A stretch of DNA of 64,000 nucleotides from Bradyrhizobium iriomotense (GCF_018130765.1 NZ_JAFCJZ010000003.1:372001-436000); one strand, 5' to 3'; shown: positions 54,510-63,872, numbered from the stretch's first letter. The notes: a model not told the origin generated them from the letters alone. Numbers and translations are program-made.

Positions 54510-56588
54510 TCAGGGCACGCGCAACCCGTTCGGCATGGGCGACTGCCGCCGCACCAGCAGCAGGGCGATCAAGACGGTAGGCAGCAGGATCGCGAGCCCG
54601 AGCAGCGTCACCTGCATCTGCGACAACGGCATGATGCCGCCGCCAGGGGTGGCCACCACGAAACCGCCGATCACCAGCAGCACGCGGATCGGCCATTCCA
54701 GCGCGCCGGTACCGCGAAGATCGCCGACGAACGCCTGGTAGCCCTGGATGCCGCCGCAGATGAACATCGTGCCGAATGCGGCGAGCGCCATCAGGCCGAG
54801 GCCGGCGAGATAAGGGCTAGCCCCCTGCAGCACCAGCGCCGGATTGAGGACGAAGAAGAACGGGATGAAATAGATGATGCTGCCGACCCACATCGATTCC
54901 CATCCGGTCTTCATCGCCGGCGAGCCGGCGATGCCTGCGGCCGCGAAGGAGGCAATCGCGACCGGCGGGGTGATCGAGGACAGCATGCCCCAGTAGAAGA
55001 TGAACATGTGCACGGCCATGCGGTTGAGTCCGAGCTTCTCCAGCGCGGGTGCGACCAGGATGGCGAGGAAGATGTAGCAGGCCGTTGTCGTCAGCCCGAG
55101 GCCGAGGATGAGGCTGGTGAGCGCGCACATGCCGAGCAGCAGGAACGGATTGTCGCCGGCGATGTGCAGCAGGTCGTTGGCGAGGCTCGAGACCACGCCG
55201 GTCATCGAGAACGCGCCGATCAAGAGGCCGCAGCCGGCGAGGATGCCGACGAGCTCGACGAAGGTGCGGCCGTTGACCTCCAGGAATTTGCCGATGGTCG
55301 CGAGCGTCCAGCGCGTGTCCTTGGAGAAGAGCTGATTGAGCACCAGCAGCAGCGCGGTGGCGTAGAACGGCGCATGGCTCTCGCGCTTGAAGTAGAGCAG
55401 CATCACGATCAGAAGCGCGATCACGAAGACGTAGTACCAGCCGTCCTTGATCGTATCCATGATCCGCGGCAGCTCCGCACGGGGGATACCCTTGAGGCCA
55501 TGGCGCGCGGCATAGGCGTCGACCTGCATGAACAGGCCGACGTAATAGAGCGCGGCCGGAATGATCGCGGCGACGGCGACGTCGGCGTAGCTGACATTGA
55601 GGAATTGCGCGATGACGAAGGCGGTCGCGCCCATCACCGGCGGCGCCAGCACCGCCCCTGTCGAGGCGCAGGCCTCGATCGCGCCGGCATAGGAGGCGCG
55701 GAACCCGCTCTTCTTCATGACCGGAATGGTCATGGTGCCGGCGGTGAGCACGTTGGAGATGATCGAGCCCGACATCATGCCGAGCAGGCCGCTGGCGAAG
55801 ATGCAGACTTTTGCCGCGCCCCCGCGAAAAGTGCCGCACAGCGCGAAGGCGAGATTGATGAAGAATTTCCCGGCGCCCGTCATCATCAGCGCCGTGCCGA
55901 ACACCAGGAAGCCGATCACGGTGTCGGCGAAGGCCTGGATGGGAATGCCGAGCAGGCTCTCGCCCGAGAGCACATGATAGGCGGTCGCCTGTTCCAGCGT
56001 CGACTGCGTGCCGCGGAACGGCCCGAGCCAGCCGGCCTCCGCAAACAGCGGGTAGACGGTGAAGGGGAGCACGCTCAGCAGCAGGCTCCAGCCGCCGGTG
56101 CGGCGCAGCGCCTCCATCAGCATCACCCACATCACGAGGCCTGCGGCGATCACGGTGTTCGGTGCGCCGCCGAATTCCCAGCCGGCCTCCGCCGCCTTGC
56201 GCACGTTCGACATCAAGAGCAGCGCGGCCGCGAAGGTCGCAACGAAGAAGACGAGGTCATACCAGGGAATGCGGTCGAGCGGCGCTCGCTCCGTGCCCGG
56301 AAAGATCAGGAAGGTGAAGGGCAGCATCAACGCGATCAGGAGATAGAAATATTCCGTGTTGAGCTGGGTGTAGCCGATGAAGAAGCGCAGCGAGAATTGC
56401 TGGTTGATGCAGAGCAGGATCGTCGCCGCGGTCGCGACGATCAGCGTCCAGCGCCAGGCGCCGCGAAGTGTGCGCACGCGCGTCACCTCGGCCTCCTGCA
56501 TGTTGCCGGCCGCGCCGTGCGGATCGTCGAACACGACCCGCTTGGCCTCGTCCTGCGAGGCGGTGGAGGTGGAAGCAGAAGACATCAT
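54510..56588 (-). CDS. TRAP transporter fused permease (DctQM-type, 4TM/12TM)
   Basis: A 692-residue membrane protein with about 18 hydrophobic segments. The small DctQ-like part (residues about 45-200) precedes a large DctM part with TGAGKFFINLAFALCGTFRGGAAKVCIFASGLLGMMSGS, SGFRASYAGAIEACASTGAVLAPPVMGATAFVIAQFL. Fused permeases partner with TAXI-type binding proteins, whose gene lies 34 bp upstream. The substrate is unknown; many TAXI systems carry glutamate, 2-oxoglutarate or other carboxylates, which would fit the glutaminase next door. Confidence 0.95.
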   Translation of the reverse strand: MMSSASTSTASQDEAKRVVFDDPHGAAGNMQEAEVTRVRTLRGAWRWTLIVATAATILLCINQQFSLRFFIGYTQLNTEYFYLLIALMLPFTFLIFPGTERAPLDRIPWYDLVFFVATFAAALLLMSNVRKAAEAGWEFGGAPNTVIAAGLVMWVMLMEALRRTGGWSLLLSVLPFTVYPLFAEAGWLGPFRGTQSTLEQATAYHVLSGESLLGIPIQAFADTVIGFLVFGTALMMTGAGKFFINLAFALCGTFRGGAAKVCIFASGLLGMMSGSIISNVLTAGTMTIPVMKKSGFRASYAGAIEACASTGAVLAPPVMGATAFVIAQFLNVSYADVAVAAIIPAALYYVGLFMQVDAYAARHGLKGIPRAELPRIMDTIKDGWYYVFVIALLIVMLLYFKRESHAPFYATALLLVLNQLFSKDTRWTLATIGKFLEVNGRTFVELVGILAGCGLLIGAFSMTGVVSSLANDLLHIAGDNPFLLLGMCALTSLILGLGLTTTACYIFLAILVAPALEKLGLNRMAVHMFIFYWGMLSSITPPVAIASFAAAGIAGSPAMKTGWESMWVGSIIYFIPFFFVLNPALVLQGASPYLAGLGLMALAAFGTMFICGGIQGYQAFVGDLRGTGALEWPIRVLLVIGGFVVATPGGGIMPLSQMQVTLLGLAILLPTVLIALLLVRRQSPMPNGLRVP

Positions 56589-56622
56589 CGACCCCGCGCG
56601 TGGGCTGGTAACAGCTGGTGGA

Positions 56623-57789
56623 CTATTCCTCGAACCCGTTCGGCATGTCGGCTTTCGCTAGCGCTGCGGCGCGGGCCTTCATCCAGCCGTCTAGGAACGC
56701 CTTGTCGTCCGACGGCGGATTGGACTTGCCGTAGTCGGTCCAGGCTGCGCCAAGCACCTCCTGGCGCTTGATCAGCTTGTTGTTGTGCGCCTCCTGCGCA
56801 TCGCTCCATTGCCCGGCCTCTTTGAGCGCTTTCACCGCGCCGGGATGCACCGGCACCACCCAGTTCTTGGTCTGGCGGTCGGCGGCAAGGCCGCCGGCGC
56901 CGGGTGCGGAGTCCTTGTAGGCGTCGTAGTTCACGATCATCGCCTTGGTGATGGCGTAGACCTGGTCGGCCGGCTGCGAGGCATAGGCAACGAAGATGGG
57001 GTAGGGGTAATTGCCGAGCTCGACCGGTTTCTCAGGCGAAATGCCGGCGCCGCACGTCGCGACTTGCGGGAAGAAGAACGAGCCGACCTTCTGCATCCGC
57101 GCCCAGCCCTCCTTGTCCTTGGCGGGCAGCGGCGGCCAGATCAGGCCGCGCGGCGAGGTCTCGGCTTCCTTGGCGGGGCCGGTGATGGTGGTGCCGAAAG
57201 CGGCATCGACGTCGTTGTTGATCAGGCCTTTCCACATCGCGCCGTAGCTGGCGAACTCGACCGCCTTGACGTCCTTCTGCGTCAGGCCTGCGAAGGCGAG
57301 CACCGCGAGCGAGTTCTGGTTCAGCGCGGGCGAGCCGACCACGAAGCCGACCCGCTTGCCCTTGAGGTCCTTCAGCTCCTTCACGCCGGTATCGGCGGCG
57401 ACCGCGAGCGAGCCGCAATTGCAGTCGACGGTCGAGAGCAGGATCTGGAGCGGCTGCGGTCCCCATTCCTTCGAGCCGAACTCGAACACGCCTTCCTGTG
57501 CGAAATAGGTCCCCGATCCCATCGCGGCGGAGGCCGCGCGCTTGGCGCGCAGCGGCGCGAGGCGGGCGACGTCGTTGCCCGCGGGCAGCACGCGCACGTC
57601 GGTGCTGTATTTGTCCTTCATCATCTTGCCGACGCCGACCGCAATGTTGAAGCCGGCGGTGCCGGTGTCGTAGGCGGTGAAGGTCAATGTCGCCGGCAGC
57701 TTGATGTCTTCGGCGAATGCATAGCGTGTAGACGCAAAAGAAATGCCCGCCACCAAGGCAGGCGCGAGCATGAGCAGCCCACGACGCAT
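56623..57789 (-). CDS. TAXI-family TRAP transporter substrate-binding protein
   Basis: A 388-residue TAXI protein. It has a signal peptide (MRRGLLMLAPALVAGISFA, cleavage near AFA) and the family core: LTFTAYDTGTAGFNIAVGVGKMM, VRVLPAGNDVARLAPLRAKRAASAAMGSGTYFA, GKRVGFVVGSPALNQNSLAVLAFAGLT. It is longer than the usual 320-residue family members because of a C-terminal extension (about residues 325-388). The start at 57789 follows GGAGGGAAAC. It feeds the fused permease downstream. Confidence 0.94.
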   Translation of the reverse strand: MRRGLLMLAPALVAGISFASTRYAFAEDIKLPATLTFTAYDTGTAGFNIAVGVGKMMKDKYSTDVRVLPAGNDVARLAPLRAKRAASAAMGSGTYFAQEGVFEFGSKEWGPQPLQILLSTVDCNCGSLAVAADTGVKELKDLKGKRVGFVVGSPALNQNSLAVLAFAGLTQKDVKAVEFASYGAMWKGLINNDVDAAFGTTITGPAKEAETSPRGLIWPPLPAKDKEGWARMQKVGSFFFPQVATCGAGISPEKPVELGNYPYPIFVAYASQPADQVYAITKAMIVNYDAYKDSAPGAGGLAADRQTKNWVVPVHPGAVKALKEAGQWSDAQEAHNNKLIKRQEVLGAAWTDYGKSNPPSDDKAFLDGWMKARAAALAKADMPNGFEE

Positions 57790-57955
57790 GTTTCCCTCCA
57801 ATGATCCTCGCTTCGCTGCGAAGAGTTTCATTCTTTGTTTGAAACAGATTTTTGTTTGTATCGGATCATGTCATCCGCATCAGGCGATGGCAACGCCGTA
57901 CCGCGCATGCAGGAATGCGACTGACAGATTGTCGCGGAAACCAGGGATAACGCAG

Positions 57956-58177
57956 TCAGTTCGCGACGATCGCGATCGCCTGTCCCTCGGCAACGAGATC
58001 GTCGAGCTTCACCAGAAGCGATGTGATCGTTCCGCTGGCGGGCGAAGGCACCGGGATCTCCATCTTCATCGCTTCGACGACCACAACGTCATCACCATCC
58101 GCAACGGTTCCTCCAACCTGCACGGGAGTTGCGCAGATACGACCCGCGACCTCCGTGACGATCTTAATTTCTGGCAT
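57956..58177 (-). CDS. Stand-alone biotin/lipoyl-attachment protein (biotin carboxyl carrier)
   Basis: A 73-residue biotinyl domain with the biotin site Lys38 in VEAMKMEIPV and the paired Gly-rich turn SGTITSLLVKLDDLVAEGQAIAIV. It is a free-standing carrier of the type used in acyl-CoA carboxylases and oxaloacetate or malonate decarboxylases. It is divergent from the IclR gene and 166 bp ahead of the TAXI gene. The cognate carboxyltransferase is encoded at 59177 on the other strand. No biotin carboxylase gene is in the window. Confidence 0.93.
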   Translation of the reverse strand: MPEIKIVTEVAGRICATPVQVGGTVADGDDVVVVEAMKMEIPVPSPASGTITSLLVKLDDLVAEGQAIAIVAN

Positions 58178-58241
58178 GCCATCGCCTTTTTGTTGTCGTT
58201 GCAAAATGCCTGAGGTAGCGTCGTCTGCAAGTGGAATTTAA

Positions 58242-58256
58242 TTCCGCAGAGCGGAA
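58242..58256. promoter_or_regulatory. IclR-type operator palindrome TTCCGC-N3-GCGGAA
   Basis: A perfect inverted repeat (TTCCGCAGAGCGGAA), overlapping another perfect palindrome GGAATT-T-AATTCC at 58233-58245, sits between the divergent biotin carrier and IclR genes. Position and symmetry fit an IclR operator controlling both units. It also supports the IclR start at 58273 rather than 58231. Confidence 0.65.
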
Positions 58257-58272
58257 CATAACGGTAGGGATC

Positions 58273-59247
58273 ATGGGACGACGTTCGGAGCGGTTGAGTA
58301 GGCAAGGTGCGCTCGTTGGCGAAGCCGGCGAGGGTGATGTCATCCAGGTGGTGTCGCGCGCGTTCGATGTGTTGCGATGCTTCGAGGGCCATGAGGCGCG
58401 GCTCGGCAATCTCGAGATTTCAAATCGCTGCGGCCTGCCGCGCTCGACGGTGTCGCGGCTCACGCACACGCTGACGCGCATGGGCCAGCTGGTGTATCTG
58501 CCGCGCGATCAGAAATATCGCATCGGCCCGAGCGCGGTGGCGATGAGCGCCTCGATGATGAAGGGCGCGCAGCTGCGCAGCATGATCCGCCAGCGGCTGC
58601 AGGAAGTCGCCGAGCAGTTGCCCGGCACGGTGGGCTTCGTCGTGCCTGACCGCTTCCATCTCGTCTATCTCCAGTTCGCGCGCTCGGCTTCTGCGCTCGG
58701 CCTGCACGAGGGCACCGGCAGCCGCATCTCGATGGCCTCGACCGCGGCAGGCGCGGCCTACACCGCGGCGCTGGCGCCGGAAATCGGCGATGCCTTCATC
58801 GCGGAGATGGAGCGCGAAGCGCCCGAGGCTGCGAAGATCCTCAAGCCTCGCATCGAGGCCAACCGGCAGTCGCTGCGCGAACGCGGCTATGTCGTGGCCT
58901 GCGGCCTGTGGAGCCCGCACATCAACGGCCTCGCGGTGCCGATCTGGTCGCCGCAATACCAGACCTTCGTCGTCATCACGATCGGTCTTCTCTCCGCGAT
59001 GTATGACGAGCAGCGTCTGCATGACGAGGTCGCTCCGCTCATGCTCGCGCTCGGCCGTTCGCTCGGCAGCCTGATGGAAGGCGCGGAAGGCGACGTCTTC
59101 AACAACCGCATCTCGCGCAAGCCGGTCGCGATGGCCGTGCACAACAATAACAAGCCGATCAATTCGGAGGGAGTGAATGAACTGGAAGCCGGAACTCGAC
59201 GAGCTCGCCCGGCGCGAAGCCTTCGCGCGGGAGATGGGCGGCGTTGA
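58273..59247 (+). CDS. IclR-family transcriptional regulator with extended C-terminus
   Basis: A 324-residue IclR protein. The winged helix covers about residues 22-85 (DVIQVVSRAFDVLRCFEGHEARLGNLEISNRCGLPRSTVSRL) and an effector domain follows (LPGTVGFVVPDRFHLVYLQFA, ISMASTAAGAAYTAAL, PIWSPQYQTFVVITIGLLS). Members usually have 250-280 residues; here the C-terminus runs 71 bp into the carboxyltransferase gene, giving an Arg-rich tail. It likely controls the carrier and TRAP genes and the carboxyltransferase. The start at 58273 was chosen because the operator lies upstream. Confidence 0.93.
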   Translation: MGRRSERLSRQGALVGEAGEGDVIQVVSRAFDVLRCFEGHEARLGNLEISNRCGLPRSTVSRLTHTLTRMGQLVYLPRDQKYRIGPSAVAMSASMMKGAQLRSMIRQRLQEVAEQLPGTVGFVVPDRFHLVYLQFARSASALGLHEGTGSRISMASTAAGAAYTAALAPEIGDAFIAEMEREAPEAAKILKPRIEANRQSLRERGYVVACGLWSPHINGLAVPIWSPQYQTFVVITIGLLSAMYDEQRLHDEVAPLMLALGRSLGSLMEGAEGDVFNNRISRKPVAMAVHNNNKPINSEGVNELEAGTRRARPARSLRAGDGRR

Positions 59248-60736
59248 CAAGGTCAAGCGACAGCATGACCAGGGCCGGCTGACTGTTCGGGAGCGTATCG
59301 ACAAGCTGATCGACAAAGGCAGCTTCCATGAGATCGGTGCCGTCTCCGGCATCGGTGAGTACGATTCCAGCGGCGAACTGCAGAAATTGACGCCGGCGAA
59401 CTGCGTGTTCGGCCGCGCGCGCGTCGACGGCCGCACCGTCGTCGTGGTCGGTGACGATTTCACCGTGCGCGGCGGCTCGGCGGATGCGTCGATCTCCGCC
59501 AAGCCGCTGATGGCGGAGGAGATGGCGCACGACTTCCGCCTGCCCATCGTCCGCATCATCGAGGGCTCCGGCGGCGGCGGCTCGGTCAAGACCATCGAGA
59601 CCAAGGGCGCAGCCAATTTGCCGGGAGGCATCGGCGGCACGCGCTGGTACCGCTTCACGACGGAAAACCTGGCGCGCGTACCCGTGGTCGCGCTCGGGCT
59701 CGGCTCGGTTGCAGGGCTCGGCGCTGCGCGTCTTGCCGCCAGCCACTATTCCATCATGACCCGGAAGTCCGCGATGTTCGTCGCGGGCCCGCCGGTGGTG
59801 AAGGCGCTGGGGCAGGACCTTTCGAAGGAGGAGCTCGGCGGCGCCGAGATCCAGACCCGCGCGGGCGCGGTCGATCATGCCGTCGACACCGAAGAGGAGG
59901 CGTTCGCCTGCGCGCGCCGTTTCCTCTCCTACCTGCCGTCGTCGGTCTACGAGCTACCGCCGACCTTGCCCTGCACGGACAGCCCCGAGCGCAGCGACGA
60001 AGCGCTGATGAACGCGGTGCCGCGCAACCGCAAGCAAGTCTACAAGATACGGCCCATCATCGAGTCGGTCGTCGACAAGGGCTCGTTCTTCGAGGTCGCC
60101 AAGAACTTTGGCAAGCCGATCATCGTGGGCCTAGCGCGGCTCGAGGGCCGGGCGGTGATGGTGCTCGCGAGCGACAGCTTTCATTACGGCGGCTCCTGGA
60201 CAGCCGATGCCTGCCAGAAAGTGGTGCGCTGGGTCGACTTCGCCGAGACCTTCCATTTGCCGGTGGTCTATCTCATGGACTGCCCCGGCTTCATGATCGG
60301 CCTCGACGCCGAGAAGGCCGCCACCATCCGCCACGGCGTCCGCGCCATGGCCGCGGTGAACCAGACCACCGTGCCCTGGTGCACCGTGATCCTGCGCAAC
60401 GCTTTTGGTGTGGCGGGTGTCGTGCATCAGCCCGCCGACCGCTTCTCGATCCGCTACGCCTGGCCCTCGGCCTATTGGGGCTCGCTGCCGCTCGAAGGCG
60501 GCATTGAAGCGGCATACCGCGCCGATATCGACGCGGCCGAGGACAAGGCCGCAAAACTGAAGGAGATCGAGGAGCGGCTGAACAAGCTGCGCTCGCCATT
60601 CCGCTCCGCCGAAAAATTCTGGATCGAGGAGATCATCGACCCCCGGAAGACGCGCTCGCTGCTGTGCGAGTTCGCGCGGCTGGCCGAGCCACTGCGGAAG
60701 CTCGGCCCGCCGGAGAATTTTTCGATCAGGCCCTAG
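59177..60736 (+). CDS. Acyl-CoA carboxylase carboxyltransferase subunit
   Basis: A 519-residue crotonase-fold carboxyltransferase (PccB/AccD5 type). It has KRQHDQGRLTVRERIDKLIDKGSFHEIG at the N-terminus, the acyl-CoA site IRIIEGSGGGGSVKT-like region, LGLGSVAGLGAARLAASHYSIM and, in the second half, a biotin-binding GFMIGLDAEKAATIRHGVRAM. GGAGGGAGTGA precedes the ATG. The product could be an acetyl-, propionyl- or other acyl-CoA carboxylase, or a transcarboxylase/decarboxylase subunit, because no biotin carboxylase is nearby. Confidence 0.94.
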   Translation: MNWKPELDELARREAFAREMGGVDKVKRQHDQGRLTVRERIDKLIDKGSFHEIGAVSGIGEYDSSGELQKLTPANCVFGRARVDGRTVVVVGDDFTVRGGSADASISAKPLMAEEMAHDFRLPIVRIIEGSGGGGSVKTIETKGAANLPGGIGGTRWYRFTTENLARVPVVALGLGSVAGLGAARLAASHYSIMTRKSAMFVAGPPVVKALGQDLSKEELGGAEIQTRAGAVDHAVDTEEEAFACARRFLSYLPSSVYELPPTLPCTDSPERSDEALMNAVPRNRKQVYKIRPIIESVVDKGSFFEVAKNFGKPIIVGLARLEGRAVMVLASDSFHYGGSWTADACQKVVRWVDFAETFHLPVVYLMDCPGFMIGLDAEKAATIRHGVRAMAAVNQTTVPWCTVILRNAFGVAGVVHQPADRFSIRYAWPSAYWGSLPLEGGIEAAYRADIDAAEDKAAKLKEIEERLNKLRSPFRSAEKFWIEEIIDPRKTRSLLCEFARLAEPLRKLGPPENFSIRP

Positions 60737-60761
60737 GCCCGGCTGTCGCGGCGAACACCAC

Positions 60762-60877
60762 CGTCATTGCGAGCCACCGGGTCCGCGCGAAGCGCGGCCC
60801 GATGACAGGCTCCGCGAAGCAATCCAGAGTCCCTCCGCGGAAAGATTCTGGATTGCTTCGCTGCGCTCGCAATGACG
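60762..60877. repeat. Intergenic palindromic repeat (CGTCATTGCGAG family)
   Basis: The outer arms CGTCATTGCGAG and CTCGCAATGACG are perfect inverses, with inner arms GCAATCCAGA/TCTGGATTGC. It is a second repeat type beside the GTCATTCCGGGG family. It follows the carboxyltransferase gene and may also terminate its transcript. Confidence 0.85.
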
Positions 60878-61013
60878 GGTTCGTAAAGCCGAGCTTATTC
60901 CTCGGCGCGGCAACGTTCGGGCAATCTCCGCAACATTTGTAAACATCTTCGCCAACATCCCGCGGCTGTTCGCGGGTAGGACGCGCCCGGATTTTACGGA
61001 TCAGGATTGGCAG

Positions 61014-61508
61014 ATGCTATTGAAGTCCATGTCCGGGCGTATCGGTGTCGGCGTGATTTGCCTTGTGCTCGTCGGCGCGAGCCCGCTGCGGGCAGAGCCG
61101 GTGTTCGACGGCCTGGCCGGCGCATGGTCGGGCATCGGCACGATGAAGCCGTCGGACGGCCCGCGTGAAAAGGTTCGCTGCAAGGTGGCGTACAACGTCA
61201 CGCGGCCCGGACGGTCGCTGACACTGGACCTGCGCTGCGCGAGCGATGCGTACAAGATGGTCCTGTCCGCCAACATCGAGCAGAGCGGGACGGAGCTTTC
61301 GGGAAACTGGTTCGAGAGCGAATACCGCCAGGGCGGCAAGGTCTACGGCACGAACAAGGATGGCCTGATCGAGGCCCGGATTGAAGGAAACACGGTGGCC
61401 GCGCTGGTGACGATCCAGACCAAGGCCACTCATCAGTCCTTCCTGATGGAAGCTCCCGGCTCCTGGATGTCGGAGGTCGCAATCGAATTGAACAAGGAAG
61501 CGAAGTGA
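61014..61508 (+). CDS. Exported hypothetical protein, 164 residues
   Basis: A 164-residue protein with a signal peptide (VGVICLVLVGASPLRA, cleavage about residue 27) and a beta-rich mature domain (LAGAWSGIGTMKPSDGPREKVRCKVAYNVT, LTLDLRCASDAYKMVLSANIEQSGTELSGNWFESEYRQGG). The two Cys in RCKV and LRCAS could form a disulfide. The pattern suggests a small lipocalin-like or outer-membrane-associated barrel, but no family can be named. It is separate from the Tad genes. Confidence 0.8.
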   Translation: MLLKSMSGRIGVGVICLVLVGASPLRAEPVFDGLAGAWSGIGTMKPSDGPREKVRCKVAYNVTRPGRSLTLDLRCASDAYKMVLSANIEQSGTELSGNWFESEYRQGGKVYGTNKDGLIEARIEGNTVAALVTIQTKATHQSFLMEAPGSWMSEVAIELNKEAK

Positions 61509-61890
61509 CCTCGATCTCCGCCTACGCGGAGGCGCCTCGCGTTTCGGCGCGCTATCTATTGGAGCAGGGCTGTTCGGCGCCCCCATACCGCCATGTCCTT
61601 GATGCGCGCCTCGGGGCCGCGGCGACCGGGGGCCGTCCGTATTACGCGTCCCTGCATCCCCTCGCTGCAATCTCCGGGAACCTGTTTAATTGGCGTTAAT
61701 GATGCCTTCTCAATAAGACACGTCTCAATTTGTTGCAGTCCATGTTTCTGGATTGCCCGTAAGCGTTGATTAAGAAGCCCATCCCCATAGTTCCCCCCGT
61801 GATGAGGTGGAAAACCCCTTCAATCCGCTCTGATCACACCCGTTTTGGGACGTGTCGCCGCCGCAACGACGGCAATCAGGGTTAAGGGCA
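61509..61890. other. Intergenic region before the Tad cluster
   Basis: These 382 bp hold no convincing gene. A 64-codon frame (61505-61699) overlaps the upstream stop, has no ribosome site and a non-protein-like composition. The second half is AT-richer and probably carries the Tad promoter, but no clear -35/-10 pair was identified. Confidence 0.4.
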
Positions 61891-63300
61891 ATGCTCCGCC
61901 GCGCAATGCTTCGTTTCGCGATAGACCGAAAGGCTAACGTGGCCATCATCTTCGCCTTGATGATGGTTCCGATCATCTTTTTGCTGGGCATGACGCTGGA
62001 CTACACGCTGGCCTTGCGCAAGCGCGAGCAATTGAACGCGGCCGCCGACGCGGCTGCGATCGCAGCCGTGCGGCCGGCGATGCTGACTCAAAGCGACGCC
62101 ACGGCCGTCAAGGCGACCGCAGCAGCCGTGTTCGCGGCAAAGGCGAATCTTTCCGGTCTGGCGGCGGTGCCGACGCCGACGATCACGGTTACCGATTCCG
62201 GGCTCTCGCGGAGCATCACGGTGTCCTACACGGCGGACTCGGTCAACAATTTTCCGGGCGTGCTCGGCAAGCAGACCTGGCAGATCGGCGGTTCGGCGAC
62301 GGCAAAGGCGTCCAGCGCGCCCAACATGAATTTCTATCTGCTGATGGATGACTCGCCGTCCATGGGCATCGGCGCGTCCGCGAAGGACATCAGCAAGCTC
62401 ATCCAGTACACCGCCCCCGCGTACCAGTCAGCAGGGGCCTCGCAGAATTGCGGCTTCGCCTGTCATCAAACCAATATCGCTCACGATGGTGGGACCAAGG
62501 ATAACCTCGCGATCGCACGAGCCAACAATATCACGTTGCGGATCGATCTCGTGACGAGTGCCGTCAACCAGTTGCTCAATACATGGTCGAACTGCCCGCA
62601 GTCGGGCATTTCGGGGGGCGTCATGCAGTGCATGGCGGCCTTGAACAACACCACCTACAAGGCGGCGCTCTATACGTTCGACTTGAGCTTGAACACACTG
62701 GCCACGCTGACCACCCCGAGCCTCGCCGGAGCCCAGGTTAACAACATCTCGCTGATGCCGGTCGCCTACCAGAACTGCGTCGTTCCGACAACCAACTGCA
62801 AGACCGACAACGGCACGGATATCGCCGGCGCGCTCAAAAGCATCAACGACATCATGCCCACGCCCGGGCTTGGCAGCAACGCGGCGAACGATACGCCGCA
62901 GGAAGTGGTGTTCCTTGTCACCGACGGCGTCGAAGACAAGATCTCCGCGACTTGCCCCAACGCGAGCTTCGCCTCCAACAGTCGATGCCAGCAGCCACTC
63001 GACACGACGATGTGCAAGACCATCAAGGACCGGGGCATCAAGATCGCCGTCCTCTACACCGAGTATCTGCAGCTCATCGCCGATCCCGCCACCGGTATCC
63101 AGAAAACGGATAATTGGTACATGACCTGGATCGACAAGTACGACCAGCCTAAGTCCTCAACCGGCAAGATTGCGCAAAACCTAGAAGCATGCGCCTCGCC
63201 TGGTTTCTATAAAAGTGTTCAGAGCGGCGGGGACATTAACGAAGCGCTGAAGGACCTTTTCATCAAGGTCGCTTCCAGCACAGCAAGCCTCGTGCAGTAG
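61891..63300 (+). CDS. TadG-like pilus assembly protein with vWA domain
   Basis: A 469-residue protein. An N-terminal TadE/pseudopilin-like transmembrane segment (RKANVAIIFALMMVPIIFLLGMTLDYTLALRKREQLNAAADAAAIAA) precedes a von Willebrand A domain whose metal site DDSPS (Asp153, Ser155, Ser157) is complete. The C-terminal half is a vWA-like body with several Cys pairs (CGFAC, CMAAL). TadG proteins act in Flp/Tad pilus surface assembly. The start at 61891 (ATG after AAGGG) is preferred over GTG 61852. Confidence 0.92.
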   Translation: MLRRAMLRFAIDRKANVAIIFALMMVPIIFLLGMTLDYTLALRKREQLNAAADAAAIAAVRPAMLTQSDATAVKATAAAVFAAKANLSGLAAVPTPTITVTDSGLSRSITVSYTADSVNNFPGVLGKQTWQIGGSATAKASSAPNMNFYLLMDDSPSMGIGASAKDISKLIQYTAPAYQSAGASQNCGFACHQTNIAHDGGTKDNLAIARANNITLRIDLVTSAVNQLLNTWSNCPQSGISGGVMQCMAALNNTTYKAALYTFDLSLNTLATLTTPSLAGAQVNNISLMPVAYQNCVVPTTNCKTDNGTDIAGALKSINDIMPTPGLGSNAANDTPQEVVFLVTDGVEDKISATCPNASFASNSRCQQPLDTTMCKTIKDRGIKIAVLYTEYLQLIADPATGIQKTDNWYMTWIDKYDQPKSSTGKIAQNLEACASPGFYKSVQSGGDINEALKDLFIKVASSTASLVQ

Positions 63301-63311
63301 AGGAAAGCGCC

Positions 63312-63872
63312 ATGACGGGGGCGGGTGTTGCCACAACCAAGAGACGCCGCAATCGGAGCAAGGCTTTCGCCGCGGATCGCGGCGGGGCCACGGCCGTCGA
63401 ATTCGCGCTCGTCGCCGCGCCGTTCCTCGCCCTCATCATCGCACTCCTTCAGACGTTCCTCGTCTTCTTTGCCCAACAGCTGCTCGAAAACATCGCGCGT
63501 CAATCCGCGCGCCTGGTCATGACCGGGCAGGTGCAGTCTGCGCAGATGACCCAGGCCGCCTTCAAGCAGAAGGTCTGCGATCAGATCTCGATCCTGTTCA
63601 CCTGCAGTGGTCTGATGGTTGACCTGCAGGTGGCCAATTCGTGGTCCGGCGCCAACACGGCCATGCCGACCTTGACCTTCAACGCTTCGGGAGCCGTCAC
63701 GAACGCCTGGCAGTACAATCCGGGAGATGCCGGCGACATCGTCGTTCTCCGGGTGATGTATGTATGGCCGGTGATGCTCGGGCCGCTCGGCTTCAACCTC
63801 TCGAACCTTTCGACCGGCAACCGGCTGCTCATGTCATCGGCCGCGTTCCAGAACGAGCCAGGAGCTTCCTGA
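63312..63872 (+). CDS. TadE/TadF-family pilus assembly pseudopilin
   Basis: A 186-residue protein with an N-terminal basic cytosolic tail, then the TadE signature RGGATAVEFALVAAPFLALIIALLQTFLVFFAQQLLENIARQSARLV. TadE-like minor pseudopilins are processed and assembled with the Flp pilus. It begins 12 bp after the TadG-like gene and shares one base with the next gene (stop TGA at 63870-63872, ATG at 63872). Confidence 0.94.
   Translation: MTGAGVATTKRRRNRSKAFAADRGGATAVEFALVAAPFLALIIALLQTFLVFFAQQLLENIARQSARLVMTGQVQSAQMTQAAFKQKVCDQISILFTCSGLMVDLQVANSWSGANTAMPTLTFNASGAVTNAWQYNPGDAGDIVVLRVMYVWPVMLGPLGFNLSNLSTGNRLLMSSAAFQNEPGAS

Noticed and set aside
61505..61699. A 64-codon frame after the exported protein gene
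   Set aside because: It overlaps the previous stop, lacks a ribosome site and shows no protein-like pattern.
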